NCBI RefSeq assembly: GCF_024054555.1
Contig: NZ_JAMXLY010000038.1
Location: 1 to 34,543 of the forward strand
Direction: 5' to 3'
DNA: 34,543 nucleotides
Source of the DNA: Segatella cerevisiae
GTDB lineage: Bacteria; Bacteroidota; Bacteroidia; Bacteroidales; Bacteroidaceae
The translations under genes were made by a program, and so were the position numbers. Below are positions 24,346 to 31,600 of the stretch, piece after piece (position 1 is the stretch's first letter; every line of letters begins with the position of its first letter). The notes beneath the pieces were generated by a model that had not been told where the DNA came from, searched no databases, and was given only the letters and a program-made list of their open reading frames with translations.

Positions 24346-27300
24346 TTACCTTCCTGTAGCCATAAAGTGGCCTTCTTGCCGTTCCTCCTGTTCGGAAAAC
24401 TTGCGATTGATGAGTAAGATTAGACAAGGCAGGACTATCAAGAGCAGTGGTAATCCCACAATAAAGCCACCGATGACGGCAATGGCTAGCGGTTGTTGCA
24501 TCTGTGCACCCAGTCCTATACCTAGCGCCAGCGGTGTAAGCGCCATGACTGCACTGATGGCGGTCATCAATTTCGGTCGTAGACGCAAGGCAATGGCATA
24601 GTCGACCGATTCTGACACTGACCCTCCACGGGCGCGGTTCATATCGTATTGATTGACAGTGAAAATAGCATTCTCTGCGATAATACCTACCACCATGATG
24701 ATGCCTGTATAGCTGCTCACGTTGAGAGGCGTACTAGTAAGCCATAGAGCAATGAGACTGCCACCTGCACCTATCACAGCGGTAAACAGTACGGTGAGGG
24801 AGAGCAGCCATTCACGGAATAGAAACATCAGAATAGCGAAGACTGAAAGCACAGCTAGTCCAAGGATGACTGCGAGTTCCTGAAAAGACTGTTGCTGTTC
24901 GACATAAGCACCACCATATTGCAAGGTGTAGCCCTGAGGTAGGTTGAGTTGTTTGGCGAACTTCTGTTGTAGGTCAGCCACAGTTGAACCAAGATCACGG
25001 CCGTCGAGACGTGCAGTCAGTGTAATGTCGCTCTTCAGGTTCTCGCGTTTCTGCTCTATCTCACCGGGTAGTACCGTCGCTTTGCAGAAGAAACCCATTG
25101 GGCGCATGGTACCATCTGGCAGAAACACAGGTTGCCGTAGTACTTTATCAGGGGTATTATCAGAAAATGGTGTAAAGCGCAACAGGATGCGGCGCATTTG
25201 TTCACCATCTTGTATTGAGCCAATTTGCAGGCCACCGGTCATGGCTGTCTGTGAGGGATCGGGCTCAATGACATTGTTGCTTTCAGATAAGGGAATACCA
25301 CCCACATAGCACGATAACTGTTCACTGAAGTCGTTCATGGCGATACCATATTGTGCTAACCGCTGTTCGTCAGGAGTGTAGACAATAGAAGTTCCTGTTG
25401 ATACGAGACCATTATCGATATCCACCACTCCGGGAGTCTTCTTCATGATATTCTCAGCCAGTGTAGCAAGTTGTTGTAGTCGTGTGTAGTCATCGCCGAA
25501 GATTTTTACTTCAATAGGTTGTGGTGTACTCATTAGGTCACCTAATAGGTCACTGATGCGTTGGCCGAAGTCAATGGTCATCAAAGGTACCTTTGCATTA
25601 ATTTTCCGGCGCAGGTCGCTGATGACCTGAGGTGTAGATTCCTTATGGTTGGGCTTAAGTTGGATAAGATAGTCGCCGAAGTTGGATGGTTTGACGCTGA
25701 ATGACATTCCCAGTGCAGTTCGCCGCGAGTATGTTTTCACTTCCGGGTGGCTCATGATGATGCTTTCCATCTGGCGGCACAAGCGGTCTGTCTCATCAAT
25801 GTCTGTACCTGAGGGTGAATGATAATCAAGCACGATAGAGCCTTCGTCAAGTTCAGGCAGGAAACCTGTAGCCACTTGCCGGTAAGACACATAGCCACTG
25901 ATGACGACCATCGTTACGAAAGCCCCGGCCACTAGTGAATGCCGGTAGAGGCATGTTAACAGTCGCACGTGCTGGATTGCTTCAGCAGCCATCTCTTCCT
26001 GTGTCTTATCTGGGTGACGGGGTTTGAATATTGTGTGGTTGGTCAGTGCGAGATAAAGGGTAGGTAAGAGTAGCCACGTGACAAAAAACGAGGCTATCAG
26101 TGTGAGTTCTATCGTGGTGGTAAGGTCACGAAAGAAAGCCCCGGCCAGACCGCTCATCAATCGAAAAGGGAAAAAAATAACGATAGTAGACAGCGATGAA
26201 GCTACCATAGCGGGGAAAAGGTTGTGGACAGCATCTTTCACCACATCGATCCTAGACTTGTCAGGATGTTCCTCCTGTTCACGGTAAATTTGTTCTATAA
26301 TGACCACTGCGTCGTCAAGCACTAGTCCCACTGAAGCTGCAATGGCACCGAGTGACATGACATTGATCGTGATGCCCGACAAATCTACGAGAAAGATACT
26401 AAAGCAGAATGTGACAGGGATAGATAGGATGACAGCCAGACTCGCACGCCAGGAGCGCAAGGCAATGATCATGACGATGATAGCTAGTATGAGCCCCTCG
26501 ATAATGGTTCGTACAGTACTGGAGATGCTTTTCTCTACGAAGCCTCCTTGATTATAGTAAGGTTTTAACTCATAACCTTTAGGGAGAGCCTGCTCAACCT
26601 CTTTCTCCTTCTGCTCTACGTCTTTAGAAAAAGTGAGAAGATTCACACCAGGCTGCTTGACCAAATCTACGAGCACAGCATCGTCTCCATCAGCATTAAT
26701 TTTCAGGAATTCCTGCTGGTTCTGTACTTCCACATGCGCCACGTCCCTGAGGCGTACGGTACGGTTCTGATTATTGCGCAGAATAGTGTTTTCTATCTGT
26801 TGTACGGTCTTGATGCGTGTGTCGGTAAGAGTGAGATAGAGTCGGTGATAGGCGGATATCTGACCATTGCTCTCAATGAAATTCGTGTGTTGGAAGACCT
26901 GCTTGATGTCCTGTGGTGTCAAGCCGAGGGCCGACATACGGTTGACCTCAGGCACAATGACAAACTCTTTGGCTCGTCCTCCGTGTACCACAACGTTACT
27001 GATGCCGTCCACCTGAGAGAAAAGAGGACGGATAATAAGGTTGGCTACGTCACGCATTTCAATCTGACTGTGAACTTTGCTCTTGAGTGTATAACCATAG
27101 ACGGGAAAAAGAGACTGGTTCATTACTTCGGTCGAAATGACCGTACCTTGCGGAAGGAAACCTTTAATCTCGTTGATACGGCTCTCTAACTGCGCTTTTT
27201 GGGCATAGATGTCCAGTCCCCATTTGAAATAAACTTCTATAGTACAACTGCCACGGCTGGTGCTGCTCTTGACAATGGTCACACCTGGTACCTTCTTCAC

Positions 27301-27519
27301 TGCACTTTCCAAGGGCTTGGTGACAGTGATCATCATGCGGTCAACAGGTTGTTGGCCGGCATCTGCAATGAGCGTGATGCGTGGGAACTGTACTTCGGGA
27401 AACAGGCTCTTCGATGTATTGAGATAGCTATATACACCAGCCAGCAGCAACAGAATACCCACGAAGAGGATGGGCTTCATATATTGGCTGTGCATACTCT
27501 TCTTTACTTCCTTTTTCAT
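24346..27519 (-). CDS. RND efflux permease (AcrB-like)
   Basis: This 1057-aa proton-driven inner-membrane pump is full length for the RND family, with 12 membrane helices and two large periplasmic loops. Helix 4 carries the proton-relay Asp pair in GLVLDDAVVIIEQIYRE, and its partner helix holds GIIAENAIFTVNQYDMNRARGG. Helix 1 ends in the typical LFPEVQFPRITLIADAGQQP. The twin Asp resembles multidrug (HAE) rather than heavy-metal (CusA/CzcA) pumps, but the substrate is not certain. It is the last gene of the operon; its ATG is 2 bases beyond the adaptor stop. Confidence 0.95.
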   Translation of the reverse strand: MKKEVKKSMHSQYMKPILFVGILLLLAGVYSYLNTSKSLFPEVQFPRITLIADAGQQPVDRMMITVTKPLESAVKKVPGVTIVKSSTSRGSCTIEVYFKWGLDIYAQKAQLESRINEIKGFLPQGTVISTEVMNQSLFPVYGYTLKSKVHSQIEMRDVANLIIRPLFSQVDGISNVVVHGGRAKEFVIVPEVNRMSALGLTPQDIKQVFQHTNFIESNGQISAYHRLYLTLTDTRIKTVQQIENTILRNNQNRTVRLRDVAHVEVQNQQEFLKINADGDDAVLVDLVKQPGVNLLTFSKDVEQKEKEVEQALPKGYELKPYYNQGGFVEKSISSTVRTIIEGLILAIIVMIIALRSWRASLAVILSIPVTFCFSIFLVDLSGITINVMSLGAIAASVGLVLDDAVVIIEQIYREQEEHPDKSRIDVVKDAVHNLFPAMVASSLSTIVIFFPFRLMSGLAGAFFRDLTTTIELTLIASFFVTWLLLPTLYLALTNHTIFKPRHPDKTQEEMAAEAIQHVRLLTCLYRHSLVAGAFVTMVVISGYVSYRQVATGFLPELDEGSIVLDYHSPSGTDIDETDRLCRQMESIIMSHPEVKTYSRRTALGMSFSVKPSNFGDYLIQLKPNHKESTPQVISDLRRKINAKVPLMTIDFGQRISDLLGDLMSTPQPIEVKIFGDDYTRLQQLATLAENIMKKTPGVVDIDNGLVSTGTSIVYTPDEQRLAQYGIAMNDFSEQLSCYVGGIPLSESNNVIEPDPSQTAMTGGLQIGSIQDGEQMRRILLRFTPFSDNTPDKVLRQPVFLPDGTMRPMGFFCKATVLPGEIEQKRENLKSDITLTARLDGRDLGSTVADLQQKFAKQLNLPQGYTLQYGGAYVEQQQSFQELAVILGLAVLSVFAILMFLFREWLLSLTVLFTAVIGAGGSLIALWLTSTPLNVSSYTGIIMVVGIIAENAIFTVNQYDMNRARGGSVSESVDYAIALRLRPKLMTAISAVMALTPLALGIGLGAQMQQPLAIAVIGGFIVGLPLLLIVLPCLILLINRKFSEQEERQEGHFMATGR

Positions 27520-27521
27520 AC

Positions 27522-28400
27522 CTATTTCACGGTTACAAGTGCCCCGTCTGCAAGTTCGTAGGCACCATTGAGAACAAAACGGTTACTGGGGGAAAGGTGT
27601 GGTGAGAGAATCTCTACTTGGTCTTTTTTATGGTTGCCCACCGTCACGTTCACTCGCTCTACGGTGCTGTCAGTGACCATGCGCATAACCCAGAAGTGAG
27701 TCATATTGTCATCGCTCTGTACTGCTGCTATTGGTAAAATCTGATGGGCTGACTGTCGGCCCGAAGAGAGTGTGAAATGTGCACCAACCTGCAGACCTGC
27801 AGGCAATGCCAAACTTGGTTCATGCACCACGTAGTCGATAGTTTGGTCACTGCTATCCATATTCATCATCGGAGAGGATAGAGTAGCATGCAATTGGCGA
27901 CCATCTGGTAGAATTAAGGTACAAGGAGTACCTTGATGGATGTGGTGCGTATATTCAACAGGTACTTTGACGCAAAATACGAGACTGTTTAGGTCGGTTA
28001 GAGAACAGACTACGCTGCCTTCGGTCACATAACTGCCTGTTTGCGGGCTTACCGACATAACTATCGATGCGTGCGAAGCACGTACCGTCTGCGGTACTAC
28101 CTGCAGACCTAAAGCTTGTTGTTCGGCACTGACCATTGAAAAGAGGAAAACACCGCGGCCCACTCGCTGTCCAGGATGAATGGGCAGGCTGCGAATGTAG
28201 CCATTTACGGGTGCAGTGATCTGTATGGTATGTAGATATTCGGTCACGGCCTGCAATTCTATCTGCTGTCCGATGTTGCCGTTTTCCACGTGGGTAAGGG
28301 TCACTTCTGTATGGGGCTTGAGTGTTTGAGCGGTGTCTCCACTCTGCTTGCAACCTATCAGGAGAGACAAAGTGAAAAGAAGAATTAAAGAATATTTCAT
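27522..28400 (-). CDS. RND efflux adaptor lipoprotein (membrane-fusion protein)
   Basis: This 292-aa periplasmic adaptor links the RND pump to the outer-membrane channel. The ATG at 28400 follows the TolC-like stop by 2 bases and gives MKYSLILLFTLSLLIGCKQ, a lipoprotein signal with Cys17 in the lipobox. The product has the lipoyl-like half-motifs ITAPVNGYIRSLPIHPGQRV and a barrel domain (VPVEYTHHIHQGTPCTLILP) but only a very short hairpin, so it is smaller than AcrA (about 400 aa). The start annotated by the longest frame (28415) would overlap the upstream gene and spoil the signal peptide. Confidence 0.9.
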   Translation of the reverse strand: MKYSLILLFTLSLLIGCKQSGDTAQTLKPHTEVTLTHVENGNIGQQIELQAVTEYLHTIQITAPVNGYIRSLPIHPGQRVGRGVFLFSMVSAEQQALGLQVVPQTVRASHASIVMSVSPQTGSYVTEGSVVCSLTDLNSLVFCVKVPVEYTHHIHQGTPCTLILPDGRQLHATLSSPMMNMDSSDQTIDYVVHEPSLALPAGLQVGAHFTLSSGRQSAHQILPIAAVQSDDNMTHFWVMRMVTDSTVERVNVTVGNHKKDQVEILSPHLSPSNRFVLNGAYELADGALVTVK

Positions 28401-28402
28401 GA

Positions 28403-29689
28403 TTACCAATTCCAATAATTATACGTGTTGACTAATAGACTTCTGTTGATATTTAGTTCATTAAGCGTGCCCATTTGTTTCTGGTAACTGTGGAGTACGT
28501 TGACATAGTCTATTGTCGATCGCCGTCCGGCCTGCACCTCCTTGGCATAGTCGGTCAGCAGTATGTGGTAGTCGTCTAGTTGTCGCTGTGCTGCGGTGAT
28601 GCGCTCATCCTGTATATGAATGAGCAGCGTGAGCTCATGAAGCCGTGTCTGGCGCATGTTTTCAGCTTTTTCGGCCTCGTAATCTGCGGTGGATTGCAAC
28701 AACCTCATCTGTCGTTGGCGGTGACTTAGTTGTTTCCCATCGGATAGAGTACAAGAGAAGTGTAGTCCCACACTGGCACCCCATCGCTTATAAAGGTCGT
28801 GATAGGTGCCCGTCTGCACACCTGCATCAGCATAGAGCGATAGCTGAGGCAGGTAGAGGTTGCGGTAACAGTTGTAGTCAGCCTGTGCCTGTTGCGATTG
28901 GAGATGGTATTGATTAAGAAAGGAGGAGGTTTGTATTTGCGGTAAGTATGACTGAATGGTCACTGACTGCAATGCAAGTGACGATCGTGTTGAAGTATCG
29001 CATAGTCCACAGAGAGCATCAAGTTCGGCTCTGTGTTTTATCCATAGTTGCCTTGCCGCCTGTGCTTGATCGGCTAAGTTCTGCTGTTCGATGTGAAGCA
29101 GTCGCGTATCGGCAGGACTGCCCAGACCCTGTACCGCAAGACGGGCGACAATATTGGTCTGATGCACTAATATGCTGTCAATGGCACGGAATGATCTCTC
29201 GTTCTCTTGATCTAATAAGCACAACAGATACTGTTCTGTCACCTGTCTATCCAGCTCATGAATAGTCAGTCTGATATGGTCATCGGCGACAGCTTGGTTG
29301 GTGCGCAACCGCTTCTGCTCATCGCGTAGGGGGCGCTCACCCGTCAGCGGCTTCATCCACACAATGTCCATATTAGCATGACTGCTTGTCTGTCCAGGGT
29401 CATAGCCGAAATATCTATCGGCGCTCTGCGCGTCAATCTTAAACTGGGTATGACCATTGTCTGTGGTTATAATGGGCACAAAGAGCAGATCACCCTGTAG
29501 TTCCACCCGAGCATGGGTGTAAAAGGCTTCAAGGCGAGCTATTTCCTCATTATCCATCGTTTTTTTGTTTTGAGTGGCTACAATCAGCGGACTGTTCTGA
29601 TACGCCAGGTGCTGGAACTCATCCAGTGACTGCTGGGCCAGAGCCATAATGGGCTGGACTAGCAGCATAATGGCTATAATTCTTTTCAT
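28403..29689 (-). CDS. TolC-family outer-membrane efflux channel
   Basis: This 428-aa outer-membrane factor begins with a signal peptide (MKRIIAIMLLVQPIMALAQQ) and has two repeats of long amphipathic helices, as in TolC: LDEFQHLAYQNSPLIVATQNK near the start and QAQADYNCYRNLYLPQLSLYAD in the second half. It would form the trimeric exit duct for the pump encoded downstream. It begins 26 bases after the PAP2 phosphatase gene and ends 2 bases before the adaptor, so the order PAP2-OMF-adaptor-pump is tightly packed. TolC-family assignment rests on pattern and context rather than a single signature. Confidence 0.9.
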   Translation of the reverse strand: MKRIIAIMLLVQPIMALAQQSLDEFQHLAYQNSPLIVATQNKKTMDNEEIARLEAFYTHARVELQGDLLFVPIITTDNGHTQFKIDAQSADRYFGYDPGQTSSHANMDIVWMKPLTGERPLRDEQKRLRTNQAVADDHIRLTIHELDRQVTEQYLLCLLDQENERSFRAIDSILVHQTNIVARLAVQGLGSPADTRLLHIEQQNLADQAQAARQLWIKHRAELDALCGLCDTSTRSSLALQSVTIQSYLPQIQTSSFLNQYHLQSQQAQADYNCYRNLYLPQLSLYADAGVQTGTYHDLYKRWGASVGLHFSCTLSDGKQLSHRQRQMRLLQSTADYEAEKAENMRQTRLHELTLLIHIQDERITAAQRQLDDYHILLTDYAKEVQAGRRSTIDYVNVLHSYQKQMGTLNELNINRSLLVNTYNYWNW

Positions 29690-29715
29690 ATTTTCATTTT
29701 ACTACGAAGTTTTGT

Positions 29716-31014
29716 TCAGAATCTGAAGGAGATTCTTGCTCCCAGCGTGAGCAGGTGAAGATACTCTCCGCTGTATTTGCTGGCGGGTGCTTGTAGTGTA
29801 TAGTCAAGAAAAAGGCTTCCTGCCAGGTGAGTTCGGATTTGGTAGTCGATATCAGCTCCTGTTCCCGCCATCAATCCCTCTTGCTTACCTGTATAAACAC
29901 CTGAAATATTATTTTTTAAATATTTTACTTCACCGATTAAGAGTTTACTGCTGATTTTCCAGCGAACTGTAAGCGGATAAGAAAAGTAAGGGCCGATTCC
30001 GACGGAATAGAAATCAAACGTTGATTCAGGTGCAGTCTTGTCGTTGAGGATATATTGCAGGTTGGAAATAGATCCTCTTCCTCCTATACCCATATAAGGA
30101 TTCCAGAACCAGGCACCTTCTAGCCCGATAGTTGTTCCTGTAGAAGTCTTCAGACTGTGTTCCTTATCAAGATCATATTTACTCAAAGGCATATTAAATC
30201 CCATGTAAAGTCCAATAAAGGATGGCTTTTGTTGGAAGTAGAGGGGGCTTTCCCAGGGTTGTTCGGGAATGTCCAGTCCTTTATTTTTGCAGAGCAGATC
30301 CGCCAGCCAGTATCCCATTTCGGTGGATAGAATGCCGATGCCTGCACCAACCATTACGTCACTTAGCCAATGCTTGTTATTTGCCATTCGCATCAGTCCC
30401 GTTACTGTAGCTGCGCTGTATGCGCCTACGCTTACCCAGGGACTGAGATAACCGTATTCCTTGCTGAGCATAGTTGCTGTCATGAAAGCGGTAGCAGTAT
30501 GGCCAGAAGGAAAACTTTGATGATCAGACCCGTCCGGGCGTGTCACCTTGATGGAGTGTTTTAATCCTTGTACCGTACCGGCCATCAATGCTGTGGAAAA
30601 GGCATCACTGACCAGCATACGCCCCCAGGAGCTGCGGCTTTCTATGCCACAAGCTTTCATTCCTAGGAGGACTGCGGCAGGAGCAAATTGGGTATAGTTG
30701 TCGAGTGTCCGGTGAAACTTGGGCATGAAGTCATTGCGTAGTTCTCTGAATTTGGTGTCTTGGTGTTTTTCAATGAGTCCGCCGATAATGAGCGGTACTC
30801 CCAAGTAGGTAGATTGGAATAAATGAGTCTGGGAAAAGTGGTCTATAAAACCTTGATGTCGGAGAGTGTCTCTGTCCTGTAAAGTATCGGCCTCCTTCTC
30901 CTTTCCAGGTAATGGAATGCAAAAAAGTAGAAAGAGGAAGAGAGAGAAAAGTACCCTATAGAACTGTCTGTTTCCTGTCAGTTGTCGCTTAATGTATTTC
31001 AGATCTATGACCAT
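29716..31014 (-). CDS. PAP2 phosphatase with C-terminal barrel-like domain
   Basis: This 432-aa membrane-associated lipid-phosphate phosphatase type has an N-terminal hydrophobic segment (about 17-37) and the three PAP2 motifs: K152-x6-R159-P160, PSGH (169-172) and R209-x5-H215-x3-D219. From about residue 260 the sequence changes to alternating aromatic strands ending FLDYTLQAPASKYSGEYLHLLTLGARISFRF, like an outer-membrane barrel with a terminal Phe. PAP2 enzymes in Bacteroidetes include the lipid A phosphatases LpxE/LpxF and undecaprenyl-pyrophosphate phosphatases. Which applies here is not decided. It heads the efflux operon. Confidence 0.9.
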   Translation of the reverse strand: MVIDLKYIKRQLTGNRQFYRVLFSLFLFLLFCIPLPGKEKEADTLQDRDTLRHQGFIDHFSQTHLFQSTYLGVPLIIGGLIEKHQDTKFRELRNDFMPKFHRTLDNYTQFAPAAVLLGMKACGIESRSSWGRMLVSDAFSTALMAGTVQGLKHSIKVTRPDGSDHQSFPSGHTATAFMTATMLSKEYGYLSPWVSVGAYSAATVTGLMRMANNKHWLSDVMVGAGIGILSTEMGYWLADLLCKNKGLDIPEQPWESPLYFQQKPSFIGLYMGFNMPLSKYDLDKEHSLKTSTGTTIGLEGAWFWNPYMGIGGRGSISNLQYILNDKTAPESTFDFYSVGIGPYFSYPLTVRWKISSKLLIGEVKYLKNNISGVYTGKQEGLMAGTGADIDYQIRTHLAGSLFLDYTLQAPASKYSGEYLHLLTLGARISFRF

Positions 31015-31600
31015 ATTTCAGTTTTTGATGAATTCATTGGCAAAAATGAGATGTGATTTAGGAGAAAGTCTGGTTTATCCTACATTTTGCGTGATAAGAT
31101 GAAAGGATTTTCTACAATGAGTTGCGCATGAAGGGGATAGAATGTTGATGTGTGCATGGTCAATTCCATGTAATTGTATGATACTTTTGTGGCATCATTT
31201 GTAAAATTTCGTAGAATGAAAGCAAATCTAGTCATGATGCAAATGGACGATTCCAAGGAGATCATTGCAGAAGTATTGGGAACATGGTTGGCAAAAACCT
31301 TCTAGCAGAACAGTCCAAAGAAGTACAATAAGGAAGAAAAGTTGTCTTTACTACGAGAGTGTCATATCTTTGCTTTCAGGTAAAGTCAATTTGTTATCAA
31401 AGTATATTTAATGAATTTTTTCCTTTTGGTAGTAGGTTCTGAAATATGGTTGTTGCATTTACCAATTTCATAGATAAGGATATTCTTACATGTTTTGGAT
31501 GCAAAATCTATTATAGGCAATACTTTCTTGCATCTGTAAATGGAGTCAAGTTCGTATGGAATAATAAATGTTAGATTGTCATATCTTATAAGGTGAAACG
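31015..31600. other. 586-base intergenic region
   Basis: No confident gene is visible. A plus-strand frame without stops at 31171-31305, ending in TAG, encodes a protein-like stretch (YDTFVASFVKFRRMKANLVM, then MQMDDSKEIIAEVLGTWLAK). It looks like the 3' end of a lost gene, although an in-frame ATG would allow a 29-codon ORF. Beyond it lies a plus-strand promoter (31341-31372). Confidence 0.4.
31341..31372 (+). promoter_or_regulatory. Orphan plus-strand promoter
   Basis: GTTG at 31341-31344, a 20-base spacer and TATCTTTG at 31365-31372 match the primary Bacteroidetes promoter. It points toward the convergent 3' end of the outer-membrane protein gene, with only a 20-codon hydrophobic ORF (MNFFLLVVGSEIWLLHLPIS) in between. 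It could start a small or antisense RNA. Confidence 0.5.

Noticed and set aside
24346..27519. Heavy-metal (CusA/CzcA) pump
   Set aside because: The twin-Asp pattern in helix 4 is nearer to multidrug-type RND pumps, and no metal-binding partner gene is present.
31080..31265. 61-codon minus-strand ORF
   Set aside because: No promoter or recognisable domain, and it is antisense to the more protein-like plus-strand frame at 31171-31305.
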